Shown here: positions 1 through 11,545 of the stretch, in pieces
Position numbering within the stretch: the stretch's first letter is position 1
Layout: each line of letters starts with the position of its first letter
Assembly: GCF_029867415.1 (NCBI RefSeq)
Contig: NC_081183.1
Coordinates: forward strand, 141,321,951 to 141,385,950
Reading direction: 5' to 3'
Length of the DNA: 64,000 bases
Origin: Vicia villosa
Lineage: Eukaryota; Streptophyta; Magnoliopsida; Fabales; Fabaceae
Made by a program: the position numbers and the translations under genes
The notes under the pieces: generated by a model
Told to the model about the DNA's origin: nothing
Database searches by the model: none
What the model saw: the letters and a program-made list of their open reading frames with translations, nothing else

Positions 1-1682
1 TGAGGTGAGGATCAGAATGAAGAGAGTGAAGATGATGAATTGGGGAGAGGTTGAAGAAGTGGAGAGTGGAAAAATGAGCGTGAATGAAGAAAAATGAAGA
101 ATGGTTAAGAGTGTGAAGATTGAAGAAGCTCAAGTTATATAGAGGTTCAAGGAGAGGATTCTGTTCAGGTTAATTCCTTCATCTTCTTCTGCTTTTTTCT
201 GTTATGTTTCAGTTTTCTGTTAGCAATTGGTTGGTTATAGTTAGTTAGGTATGGAAGTTAGTTATGACTTGGCTAGGTTGTTAGAAATCGGTTAGGAAGT
301 TAGTCATGAGACAATTATGATTCTGTTAGGAGTGTAGATAGTTAGTTAGAAGGTGTTTTGAGAACTGTTAGGGAATTCTGTTAACAGGTTATGGAAGATG
401 ATGATGTGGTAGCAGGACTAGGGTTTTCTGATAATACCATGGTGTTTTGAGCTTTGTTTTCTTCCAATTTCTTTCACAGAAACAAGAATAAAAGAGTAGG
501 AAAAATAATGGCTTCAAGATGGACTTTTAGTGTATGTATACTCTTTTCTTTTTTTTTTGTTGTTGTGGGTTCTGTTAATGTTTAGGTTAATTAGGGTACG
601 TAAGGTTGATTTTTTCTACTGCAGGTTCATGGTTTAATGTGTACCGAAGAGTGATGTGAAGCTGTATGATTGCATATGTAGGTTTGTTGGTTAAGAACTT
701 GAATAGTGATGCCGCTGTTCTCTTTTTGTATGCAGGATTTGATGTTGTTATGATGCAGGGCTAGTTGTAGAACTGATATGAGGTTTTGGTTTGAATGTAC
801 AGGTTTTTATGAGACTTGAAGGAACCAAAAGGTGAAGGAAGCTTGTAGAATGACTTGGAGGTTAACAAGAAACATGGGATAAAGAAGAAATAGTCTTGAG
901 ATGTATACTGACCTTAAGTAGAACATATAATTTTCTTTTGTAATGTGACTATTGTATTTGTGGAGTATGGACAATTGGATATGTATAGTGGATTGGTAAT
1001 GACATTGTAATGGAACTAGAGAATGGTTTTTTTTGTTAAATCGAGAATAACTTGTAATGGCTTGTGATGGAATTTGAGATAGAATGATATGTACAATGTG
1101 ATTTATAGGAACTTTTGAATGATGTAAGTGTATGGATTTTTGTAATGGGATTGGACATGTATTTTCCCTCCTTCCCAAAATTCAAATTCTCATGATCAAC
1201 CCTTTTTTATTTTTTTGAACCTTGAATGAATGGATAGAAAACCTCAAGTTTAAAGATAAGCCATGGTTGACAAGTCAACCTCCCATGATTAACTTCGATC
1301 AAGAGTAAAGGTCCCCACCACTTATCTTCCCAATCTCTTGTACCAAAGTTCAAAATTAATGAATTGTAACCCAAGTGACCAAGGACACGAACATCACCCA
1401 TGATCACTGAGAAAATAAGAATATGCTCTTAGGTGGAAGAGGAACTTTAATGATAATGAACCCTAGAAGGCTCACCACGTCTTCACTCAAACTCCTGAAA
1501 TAAAGACCAATGGCATGCCTCAAGGTATATATATGAACCCCATATTTTCAAAATCCTTGATCCAATGCAAAATTGTTGATTAATGATGCATAATGCTTTA
1601 GATGACCTAAGAAGTATGTACATGAATGCAAAACCTAAACCAGTTAGAAATTAAATATGTGGGCAAATTTTGGGGTGCAACA
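1..1682 (-). repeat. Probable Ogre/Tat-type LTR fragment
   Basis: Read on the minus strand, the right edge begins TGTTGCACCCCAAAATTTGC, which resembles the TGTCATACCCCAAAATTTT opening of the LTR at 3229. To its right the sequence changes abruptly to a different (Tekay-like) LTR, which suggests an insertion junction. No protein-like reading frame is convincing; the frames at 807-1178 and 1207-1407 look fortuitous. The left edge is the window edge, so size and family are uncertain. Confidence 0.35.
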
Positions 1683-2886
1683 CACCCCCATGGGCACACG
1701 ATGACTGCTTACTAATCTCCGCACAATGGGAATTAGCCACCAACGATCCACTCATCAACGGGATCCATCATCAAATGCATATGAATGAATGAAACACACA
1801 TAACATACTTATAAACATCACCGAATCACGATGAACAACTCATCTCAACACCACATCACCAATAAGTATGTACATGTTTTCAACATCATTCAAATAGTCA
1901 TGCATTCATCACAATCACAATATTAATCACAACCAATTCATCATCACATCAAACACATTGTCACACCTATCTCATATGCACACAATGTTCAATTCTCATC
2001 AAGTAATTAAATCGAGTTTTAAAGGAATAAAGTCGGCCACCGCCCATATTCATCATTCATCATATAAAACATTTAATTACTTGCACAACGCCCAAAACGG
2101 CACTAAGAAATGATACACGGATCAAAAGATACGTCATTTTAAAGTTTTAGGAAAATTCACACACAGAAAAGTTCGCTCAGCGAAGCAAGACAGAAACAAA
2201 TCCTTCAAACCTCCGCTCAGCGGACCTCTAGCGACGTCCAACAGAAGCAAACTACGTTGGGACCTCCGCTCAGCGGACCTACGATTTCAGCAAACCCCAA
2301 GTCTGCGACAGACCTTGCGATTTCACATCCTTTTCACCCAAAAACGATACCAGACATCACATACAGGCATACTAACATCATACATTCAATTATACACCAC
2401 AAAACATCATTTAAACTCATTATTAACCAAAAAGTTCACACAATCATCATCATATCAATCCAAATTAGAACACCCTAACCTAACAATCCCAATGTCTAAT
2501 TGAATCAAACCATACATGAATCTACCTATTACCTAAGACCACATAAGAGATACTAAAAGGAAGAGTCCCCCCTTACCTCGACGAATCTCTTGAATGCTTT
2601 CCTTCCGGTTCCACGTTCTTGCCTCTTTCTCTTCTCTTGCCCTTTTTCACGTGTTCTCCCTTTTTCCCCAAATGGTTCCTTTTTCTTATTTTATGAAAAT
2701 AAAATAAAATATCACAACTTAGTAAAATGCCTAACCAATTAGCACCCCTCTTTTACTAACATCACACCATAAGCCCAATAGCTCCATTCCATCATTTTCC
2801 AATTAAATTCAAAGAAAATACTAAAATTCCAATTATTTAATTTAAATCCAAATTAAATTAATAAACTGAAATTATGGGATGTTACA
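1683..2886 (-). repeat. Truncated Tekay-like Ty3/gypsy 3' LTR
   Basis: On the minus strand the LTR opens TGTAACATCCCATAATTT at 2886, just downstream of an integrase C-terminus, as expected for a 3' LTR. It shares blocks with the LTR at 40187-42122 (the AATTAGCC...CACC block and the AACATACT...GATGAACAA block), so both belong to one family. The other end is interrupted at 1682/1683 by a different LTR. It contains three short palindromes at 2172-2277. Confidence 0.65.
2172..2277. repeat. Palindrome cassette with TCA loops in gypsy LTR
   Basis: Three hairpins share a TCA loop. TTCGC/GCGAA lies at 2172-2184, and TCCGC/GCGGA at 2212-2224 and 2265-2277. The first differs from the others by a complementary change on both arms. 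The cassette lies about 610-715 bp from the LTR start, matching the position of an unrelated cassette in the sister LTR at 41332-41514. Confidence 0.7.
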
Positions 2887-2928
2887 ACTCTCCCCCACTA
2901 AAAGAGTTTTCGTCCTCGAAAACATACC

Positions 2929-3228
2929 TTAGACGAAAAGTTTCGGGTGAGAGTCCTTCATCTGGCTCTCTAACTCCCACGTAACATTTCCACCGACTGG
3001 TCCTCCCCAAACCACTTTCACTGTTGCTATATCTTTACCTCGCAACTGCTTCATTTTACGGTCCTCAATCCTCATAGGTAATGTCTCTACAGTCAGATTA
3101 TCTCGCACCTGTATATCATCTACCTGAATCTCATGAGACGGATCCGCAATGTATTTCCTCAACTGAGATACATGGAACATATCATGCAAATTAGCAAGTG
3201 CAGGCGGTAAAGCAATCTGATAAGCAAC
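2929..3228 (-). pseudogene. Ty3/gypsy polyprotein C-terminus (integrase tail)
   Basis: The minus-strand frame carries the typical end of a Tekay/Del-like polyprotein: VAYQIALPPALANLHDMFHV, then SQLRKYI, a PSH-IQ-DD-QVRDNLTVE block and a final WELESQM. These are the integrase C-terminal segment and linker. The integrase core, RT and protease are missing, because the frame is cut at 3228/3229 where an LTR opening TGTCATACCCC begins. The stop lies about 40 bp before the 3' LTR at 2886. It is a dead remnant. Confidence 0.8.
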
Positions 3229-6010
3229 TGTCATACCCCAAAATTTTCCCATCTCATTTCCCTATTCAAGCTCATACTAAAGTTCAAGACTCAAAGGCAT
3301 ACTCTCCTAAACAATGAACTCCTGAACTAGGGTTTTGTCTCTCTCCAATTAAAATCAGGTTCTGATACCTCAAAAGGATCCCATGGCCTCACATATGCCT
3401 TAAAGAATCCTCACATCAAGTTTCAAGCTCTGATTCACAAGATTGCCCAGTCAATTGCTCAAAAAGTCAACTATGGTCAAACCACAGTCAAAACTTCTGA
3501 TTTTTGGTCAACATCCTCATTTTAATGTTACATTCATCATTTGATCAAGGGTTAATCATGATTCATCAAGAAAAGGTCAAAAATCCAAAAGTACAAAGTT
3601 GCTAATTTAGGGTTTCTAGGTAAAAATCAACCGAACTTTGACCAGCCATATCTTTCTCATACTTTCTTAGAAATTCCTCAACCAAAGCTCATTCTCAATG
3701 AAATTTGATTCTCTACAACTTTGATGTTGGGCCCAAGGTCAAGAAATGCTTCCGCATAGGAGATATGAACCCAAACATTACAGGTCCTTCCAGAAGATCG
3801 CTAAAAGCTGTTTTCTTCCAGGAGCCATATCATCAAGATAAATTCTCCAAATGGAAAATATGTTCCAAAGTGACTTGTAGAGGACATCTTGGGCTTTCCA
3901 AAAAGTCTTAGAACACCTCCATATGATAAAAATTGAGAGAGTTATGGCTTGCACAAGTTGGGAGATTTTGAGAAAATACACTCAATGCAAAATAAAGAAT
4001 TTTGAGTTTTTACTAAATGGGTGTCATGCACTCGGTTTTTTACCGTACCTTTTGCGGAGAGATACGCGAACTGACTCTTTTCTTTCTGCTTTTGTGTTTT
4101 TGAAAATCAGAGAGTCGCCACCGACATTTATTTTATCCAATTAAGGAAAGGTTTATAAAAGAAACAGAAAAAGACCTTTAAGAAATTCTGGGTAAGGGGG
4201 TAGGTTATACAAAGGGAAGGTATTAGCACCCTTTGTATCCATGGTTATCCATGGGCTCTTTAGTTTGCTTAGCTCACTTCTTTTGAATCACTTTTCTATT
4301 GCCTTGAAATGCTTGTATGTGGTTTCAAATACTTTTGTAAATTGGCTTTGTAATGATCCTTGTGCGGATGTATACAAAGTATTTTTATCTTTCAAAATAT
4401 GTTTTTGAAAAAAAAACGTTAACTTCGTAATGATCCTCGTTTGGATATATACAAAGTATTGTCTTTTTGAAAGTTTTATTTTGAAAAACAATGATATATG
4501 AGAGATTTGTTTGTTTTGATCTGAGCAAGCAAATTAGGAGGTCTACCCTAAGTTATAAGGTCTTTTCCTATTTCCTTTAAAAAACTATCCTTTTACCGGA
4601 TGTAAACGAAAGTTCGATTTTGCATTTGAAACAGTAGAATTTGATTTTTGATTTTGAAAAGAGTAAAAGAGGGATTATCCTAAGAGGTGCAAGTGTGATT
4701 GTGTTTTGATTCAGATATTTTATCTTTGAAGTTAGTGATCTAACGATTCAATTTTAATCTTTGGCATACACGTAGTTTTATATGTACTGAAAATTAAAAT
4801 GCGGAAATGTAAAATGCGGAAAGTAAATCTACGCTATTACATGAATTTGACAACCTATACACTTGATCTATGAATTTAAATTGCAAGAAAATAAAAGAAA
4901 TATTTTTGGATTTTTTGATGATTGATTTTAATTAGGATTAATGCATGATTAATTTAATTAAAATGAGAAATAGATGGAAATAAAGTTTAAACCTAAAAAT
5001 TAAGTTTAAAATATGTTCAAAATACTTGCTAATTAATTTTAAGACAAAACTAATTTTTTTGGAATTTTTGAAGTTGATTTTGAAATTATTAAGTTAAATA
5101 ATCATATAATTGTACAAATAATTACACAAATAATTAAAACTTAAAGAGAAAATTATCCTAAATATGTACAAAATTAGCTTATAATATGTAAACTATATTT
5201 AATATAAGGAACAATTTTTTTTATGATTTTTTGATGGGTTGGAATAATTAAAAGATAAATATATACCTATTATCTAATTAATTATACAAAATATTTAAAT
5301 TATGAAGAAAAATAAAATATTTTTACATCAGAAAATAAAATATTATTTTATCAACTTAAAAATATTTTTTGTGTATTTTTTGGATTTTTAGATCTATTTT
5401 AAAATAATTTTATAAAGAAAATAAAATAAAATAGAAAATATAAAAAGATATGATCATGTGTGGTTGATTGGAGAGTCTATGACATGGGGGTGCGTTTTGG
5501 TGCGTTGGATATGTTAAGATCATGATTTAATGGCTTAGATTGTGAGGGAACATGATATAATAGTGGGTGACATGCGCTGAATCCAAGGAGAATTCAAACT
5601 TCTGACTGGGCCCACACGCAAGTTGACCAGCGAATGAGAGGAAGGGGAAGTGCCACGCGAGCGGTCAACTTTTCCACCTTACTATTCATCATCTTCTTCC
5701 TTTGTACCTGCGGAATTTCCTGCAAACTTACCTGCGGATTTTCCTGCGGATTTTGCTTTCAATTTTTTAACCTTTTGAATGACCTACAAAATGAAAATAA
5801 AAAAGAACAAGGGCCACCCAGATCACCTAAATGGACCCATCTGAACATGATAGCGTCGTTAGTTTTTTCATTTGGAGCTTGTATCATGGAGAACGAAAGC
5901 TTCACATGTTTGAAGCTCAAAAATGGTGGAGCTTCAAAACCACGTTAAAGCTTACATGTGATCACTCAAATCTACTCTATAGCATGCCATGAGTCCATGC
6001 AAGTGGTTAG
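3229..6010 (+). repeat. Ogre-type LTR start plus related non-coding debris
   Basis: TGTCATACCCCAAAATTTT at 3229 is a plus-strand LTR opening that interrupts the gypsy integrase remnant. Its first 800 bp share phrases with the LTR at 6011 (GGGCTTTCCAAA, the GTCAACTATGGTCAAA style of repeats). Around 4111-4123 the sequence GAGTCGCCACC is the reverse complement of the Ogre primer-site core, so a second, minus-strand Ogre-type piece may begin there. The stretch 4770-5450 is very AT-rich. The reading frame at 5634-5948 has no recognisable domain. The internal boundaries are not resolved. Confidence 0.4.
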
Positions 6011-7543
6011 TGTCATACCCTAATTTTTGACCCCCCTGAGATGACATATCTTCAGGATTTTCATTAAGTCAAAGTAAGTACCCAGAGCAGTCTGACATTC
6101 AATCAAGGGTGTTCAAAAACCAGAAAGCTCAGGCAAAGGATCAATCAATAGAAGGATTAGTCTCTAAGACTCAAGAGCTTCATTATTTCACCTATGATTG
6201 ATTAGACACCCAGTCATCTAAGTACAGAGTTACTCAGGTCACCAGACTAGGATTTTTTTTGAGCCTATCAAGGACTAAACTCAGGGATCACCTTTGGGAA
6301 ACCCTAAAAAGCCCTAGGGGACCATTTAAAGACATCAATCATCTTCAAATAACTCATATGACAAGATCCACTGGACATTACACCTCAATTCAAAGTCTAC
6401 AGTCATCATTGTCCTCTGGTCGACAATTAGGGTTTTTGACCTAATTCCCCAAGATAGTTGACTTTTTAATCAGGGCATGGATCCAAAACTCAAGACATGA
6501 TTCAAGAGTCTCTACTACCTCAATATAATCCATTTACATCATTCATCTGAGGAAAAGATCTTGATTCTACACAAAAGTCCAAAATCTCACCATATCTGGA
6601 AAAAGTCAACTGTATGGGATCACCGTTGACTTTTGAGATTTTTGGTCAAACCATGGCTTTCAAGGATCAATATCATCAATATATGGATATTAAAGTCATT
6701 TGACCAAAGAAATTCAAAGAAATTCATCAAGGAGCGAAAAGTCGGGAATTAGGGTTTTTTGAGGCATGGTGAGAACTCAAAATTTCACCTACACAACTCA
6801 AAAAACTTCCAACATTAAAGTTGTAGATCTTGCAAAATAAAACAACATCTTACAAAGGAACTTTTTTCAAAAGATCAATCATTTAAGAGTTTTGGAAATT
6901 TTGGAGTTTTAGGTCATAAACACTTAGAAATTTTTCTAAGTGTTTTAACCTAGTTTTCTTCCAACTTTGGCCTCATTTTTCACAAATTTGCCAAAGGATT
7001 TTGAAGAAACTCCAAACTAATGATTTGAAGTAGATGTTTAGGGCTTTCCAAATTGTGTTCAACCTTCTCCAAATTCATTTTGAGCTAAGAGTTATGCTTG
7101 TTCAAAGTTGGCCTCATGAAGTGAAATTATAGGTCATGCATCATTTTGGAACTTTGAAATTTTGTGCACATGACCTCAAATATGGATGCTACACGACCCA
7201 TAACACATCTGAAAACATGCCATGCATTCATTTTCACCATGCCATGATAATTGAAGAAGATTCTAAAAACAAGAACATGTGATTATGTAATGATTACATT
7301 TAGGAATTTATGGCAAATTGATGAATCACCCAAGGAATCTTCTCACCAACCAATTAGAGCTCATTTCTGTCTCAGAATTGTCCCCTAAGATCAAGCAAAA
7401 TCGAGGGCTAGGGGATTGATCAAATGGAATCAAAATTCTCATCATTGCATAAGAGATATTTGCAAACTTCCTTCATGCTTAAGAAACCAAATTTCTTTCA
7501 TTAAGCAAACTCACCACAGCCAATTGATCTGCATTCATTTGCC

Positions 7544-7552
7544 TATAAATAG
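7544..7552 (+). promoter_or_regulatory. Putative TATA box of Ogre-type LTR
   Basis: TATAAATAG in the context GCCTATAAATAGGAGGGC is a classic plant TATA box, about 1.53 kb into the LTR. Everything downstream, including the hairpin arrays, would then be in the RNA. Confidence 0.5.
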
Positions 7553-8507
7553 GAGGGCATACTTCAGTAGAAAAACACACCAAAGTAACCATATTCCTTG
7601 CTTTCTCTTTCTCTTCTCATGCTTATTGTTTTTCAAAGTTCTTTGGCAAGAAGAATCGTTTTCTTCAAACCAGAGCTTATCTTTGGAAAGTAAGCATTCT
7701 AACATCTCAAGGGAGGTCATTTGAGGTGATCCAAGCACCTGGATCACTTCTGTAAGTGGAGGAACACCATTGTTGCTCTCACTTTGGAGCAGTTGCAGTT
7801 GGAGGTCCATAGTGCAATTCAGAAGGTTTCCAATCAAGCCAAGCGTCCAGGCACGTTCCATAGGAGGTAGTGAAGCTGTTCAGATGGCTGCAGCTCATCT
7901 GTAACTCAAGAATCATCACTCTCCATGTTCACTTGAAGCTCAAATCGAGGGAGGTCCATAGAACAATTCAGGAAGATTGAGGTTACAACAAGCATTCAGT
8001 TAGCATCACTGAGTCACAAGGAAGCTTTTGGGATCATTCATACAAGCCCAGCTGCTCTCTATCATCCTCACGACCTCCACTTTTAGAGGTAAGTTTCTGA
8101 ACTCCACCTCTTTAATTTAAGCATTCTTTAAGAAATAGCTCGATTCTATCTTGTTCAGCATCATCAGAGGATTGAAAACCCTCTATCATCATTCATTTAT
8201 CTTTCAGTATAGTCATTTAATTTGATTTTTAAATTTTAGGGTTCTTCACGATTTCTGGTAAATTAGTTAGATGTAGTTAATATAAATATATATTAGTTAC
8301 ATATTTAGAATCGTGAGTGAATTTAGAACAAGTTTCATGTTTACACCTGGGCCATTGGTTGAGATTTGAGAGAATCAGAATTTCAAAAATGTTGGAGCTT
8401 GAGGTTGAAGACGAAGATGGAGGGTGGCGCCATTTTTTAAATCTCTGAACAAAGTTTATTTTATTTTGAATGGTATGCGTTTTACAAACGAATTCATCGT
8501 TTGCCCT

Positions 8508-8579
8508 AGTGGCCTCCCATACGCCCTTAGTCTCCTCATGCCTCAAGTCTGGGGTTCGAATCCCCCTCGCCCCAGACTT
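8508..8579 (+). other. tRNA-like segment with long T-arm hairpin
   Basis: TAGTGGCCTCC resembles an A box and GGTTCGAATCC is a perfect B box. The B box lies in the loop of a 10-bp hairpin, AAGTCTGGGG (8545-8554) with CCCCAGACTT (8570-8579). There is no full cloverleaf, so this is not called a tRNA gene. It may be a tRNA-derived (SINE-like) segment inside the LTR. Confidence 0.45.
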
Positions 8580-8654
8580 TTTGATTCTTTTATTTTTCAA
8601 TGATTTATCACTTGTTTTGAAACATAACCAAATGAGTGAGAGTTGCTATCACCA

Positions 8655-8725
8655 TGCGCGCGTTGGCTCAGTGGTGTTGTTTTGGGTGTGTGACCTAAAG
8701 GGCGTGAGTTCAAGCCTTGGTGGAG
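8655..8725 (+). other. Second tRNA-like segment (A/B boxes)
   Basis: TGGCTCAGTGG matches an A box, and GAGTTCAAGCC, about 33 bases further on, is B-box-like, a spacing normal for tRNA genes. Acceptor-stem pairing is not evident. It is probably a degenerate tRNA or SINE head. Confidence 0.4.
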
Positions 8726-9304
8726 ACATTTCTAAATTTTTTATCACTTTTCACACCTATTCTCTTCACAACTTCACATGATTATTTAACCTATCAAATT
8801 AAATCATTTTCACTTCATTTTTCACACACTTTTTATTTAATATACCTATTTTGTGAATAACCAAAAAAATCATAAAAAATATTATTTATTTCATGTGTTT
8901 TAATTAGGTTTAACATAGTATGTTTTAAAGTGTTTTCTTAAAAACTTTAAATATATATATTCATTTTGTTTTAACCTAATTATTTTGAAAATAAGTTTAT
9001 GATAAAACCCTAATTGTTTAGGTCTTAATTAGGCATAGATCTTTATTCTTTACCTTAATTAAATTGACTTTTTGTCAATTTTCAAAACTGTTTTCAATCT
9101 CCGTTTAAATCAAATGATTAAGGTTTTCAAACAACAAAACCTTATATCATTTCAAATCATTTTCAAAACTGCTTTTGTAACCAGTACTGTAAAGTACTGG
9201 GCCTCTAATAGAGTGTAAGTCCCAAACACCTTCTCTTCTTAGCTTGTTTTCAAAACTGTATTTTCAAAATCTCCTTTCTGTTTTCAAAACATTCTTCTGG
9301 TATT

Positions 9305-9591
9305 TGAAGGGCATTATTCCCGGTGAAACTCTTCAGATACCTATGTGACCTTTGTCCATCTTCACTTCTTCTGTTTTCAAAAACCCTTAACTGTTTATCA
9401 TATATATATTCAACTGTTATCCACCAATTACTGTTGAGGCTCTGTATATACTTCTTCAAAGGCCTCCACTCCATCCAGGTTAGGCTTTACAAGCTTTCAA
9501 TTTACAATCTTTATTTAAATTACTGTCAAATATAAACTGTGCATATATATTAGTTCAGAACTACGTTTGAGTATAAACCCTAGGACAGTTA

Positions 9592-9660
<69 letters not shown>

Positions 9661-9836
9661 GAATATGGCCTAGGATTGAGAATGTCTTCCCGATGAAGGC
9701 TCTTTCCTAATTAGAGATCTGTAGTTCAAACCCCCAAGATGAATTATTCCCGGTGAAACATCTTGGCAAAAACCTTAGAATCCAAAAAAATAGGACACAT
9801 CCACCCAAAGAGGAATTATTCCCGGCGAAACCTCTT
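9305..9836 (+). repeat. Hairpin family I (17-nt TTCCCGGTGAA loop)
   Basis: Three copies share a 17-nt loop, AATTATTCCCGGTGAAA or a one-base variant, but have different complementary stems: TGAAGGG/CTCTTCA (9305-9335, one G-T pair), CCAAGATG/CATCTTGG (9734-9766, eight perfect pairs) and AAGAGG/CCTCTT (9808-9836). A weaker relative lies at 9678-9703. Another, at 12365-12391 beyond the primer site, has a GAGG/CCTC stem and an inner GTCTTC/GAAGAC stem. Confidence 0.75.
9595..9655. repeat. (TA)n microsatellite
   Basis: An uninterrupted TA dinucleotide run of about 61 bp inside the Ogre-type LTR. Confidence 0.95.
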
Positions 9837-9882
9837 ACCCATTTGCTTAGAGCCTAAATAAGTTCAAAACTACATAGCTTTC

Positions 9883-11545
9883 TCTTGTGCTATAACAAGG
9901 ACCCTACATAGCCTCCTCTTGGGCTTTGTACAAGGACCCACATGCTTCTTAAAAGCATTTCCAGCTTCCTCTTGAGCTTGTATACAAGGACCCATCAGGT
10001 TTCTTATAAACATAGGAACAAGTCTTTAGTCACCTTTTAGCCTACCCTGGTGAGTTTCTTCCAATTTATACCAGACTTTAAACAAGCTAAGTTTGTCTCA
10101 ATTTCATATTGAGTACACCTTTTGGAATGAGAGACACGGACAGTCTCTGTCACCCTTATCTTCATCAATTTTCCTTAGCAGATTCTAGGATCCATGTTTG
10201 ATCATCCTCAGCATGTGTCAGCCTTCATCTTGGGCTTTAAACAAGAAGTCTCCACTAGATAATCTTTCTGCCTTTCATTTCAATAAAAACCCCTAGAAAG
10301 GGTTAGCCTCCAAAGTCAATTAAAATCAATCTATCATTTCAGTCAAAAAACCCCTGGAAAGGGTTAGCCTCCAACATCATTCTTTCATTTCAACAACATC
10401 ACTCTTTCAAAACCAAAGATTCATTCTCTTAGGAGATAATTTCCCCAAAAGAGTCAAAACCCCTGGAAAGGGTCAGCCTCCAAAAACATGATAAAGTCAG
10501 TCTTTTAACAGACAAATTCACCACCTAAGTCAAAATCCCTGGAAAGGGTTAGCTTCCATAAAAAAAAACAGTCTTTTAATAAATAAAATCTCCTCAATAG
10601 AGTCAAAACCAACAAAAACAGTTAGCCTCAACCTTGGGCTTCATACAAGGCACTAAACAATAAAACTCCCCTGTCAAGAGTCAGCCTCAACCTTGGGCAT
10701 TGTACAAGGTAGTTATTAGAGTCTCCCCCGGTGAGTTCTTCATCATTCAGTAGCCACAACCTTGGGCTTTGTACAAGGCAGAAAATAATGTTTTCCCTAG
10801 CTAGAGTCAGCCATAACCTTGGGCTTTGTACAAGGCACACAAAATAGAGTCATTCATAGTCTCAAAAATTCAGTTATCTTCAGCAGTCAGCCACAACCTT
10901 GGGCATTGTACAAGGCACACAAATATAGTCTCCCTAAGTAGAGTCAGCCTCAATTCTGGGCTTTGTACAGAACACCAAATAAAAATCCATCAAATAAACA
11001 CTCTCCAAATAGAGTCAGCCTCAATTCTGGGCTTTGTACAGAACACAAAAATACCCTGTAATTAATCCTCAATGGAGTCATCTCCCAGAGTCAATAATCA
11101 TAATCAATCAATCAAAAAGCCTCAAGCTTGGGCCTCATACAAGCCAGCTAAAGTCAAATCTTTTATACAGTAGATAGACATAGCTTATCTCTATAGAGAG
11201 ATATTTTTACTACTCTACCACATTCAAACAAACAAACATTACACATTTCAATTTCAATCAAAGTCTCCCATTTAGGACTATGAAAGACATGCTCTGGCAC
11301 ATCCCCAGACTTGTACACTTTCCCTAATTTGGACGAGCATCTTTCTTTCATTCAAGAGATACTAGCATACTTGCAAACACACAAGTAAGGTCACTTTCTT
11401 AATGAAATGAATCCAGTTATTCTGTCACTCTTTCAAAAATGTTTGTGGTAGAATAGTACAAATACCTCTCTGTAAAGATGATTTCATGTCTCTTTACTGT
11501 AAACAGAGATTTAATTCAAGCTTCAACCTTGAGCTTCAAGCAAGG
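9883..11545 (+). repeat. Hairpin family II (9-nt GGCTTTGTA loop)
   Basis: Thirteen short hairpins recur here. Eleven have a 9-nt loop, GGCTTTGTA or a close variant; two have 8- and 10-nt loops. Stems vary with complementary changes: CCTTG/CAAGG (10632, 10691, 10760, 10817, 10897, 11527), TCTTG/CAAGA (10228), TTCTG/CAGAA (10954 and 11025), GCTTG/CAAGC (11126) and TCTTG/CAAGG (9917). Flanks often contain GAGTCAGCC, so they are also diverged repeats. Confidence 0.8.
10288..10550 (+). repeat. Hairpin family III (CTGGAAA loop)
   Basis: Four copies have a 7-nt loop, CTGGAAA or CTAGAAA. Stems are AACCC/GGGTT (10288-10304 and 10349-10365), ACCC/GGGT (10459-10473) and AATCC/GGGTT with a G-T pair (10534-10550). 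Each is followed by TTAGCCTCC or a similar sequence. They are interleaved with family II. Confidence 0.7.

Noticed and set aside
5634..5948. Small Cys-rich, hydrophobic frame (104 codons) resembling a secreted peptide
   Set aside because: The cysteines come from a short CCTGCGGATTT-type repeat in TE-derived sequence; no supporting gene structure.
7416..7861. Overlapping frames of about 100 codons on both strands
   Set aside because: They span the predicted start of transcription of the Ogre-type LTR and have no domains.
8277..8600. Minus-strand frame containing GARGIRTPDLRH
   Set aside because: This is the translated tRNA-like B-box segment, a text commonly mis-annotated as protein in plant databases.
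8655..8725. Functional tRNA gene
   Set aside because: A and B boxes are present but no acceptor stem or anticodon arm could be paired.
9595..11545. CRISPR-like array of spaced repeats
   Set aside because: Repeats are diverged hairpins in a plant LTR, spacing is irregular and there are no cas genes; this is a eukaryotic sequence.
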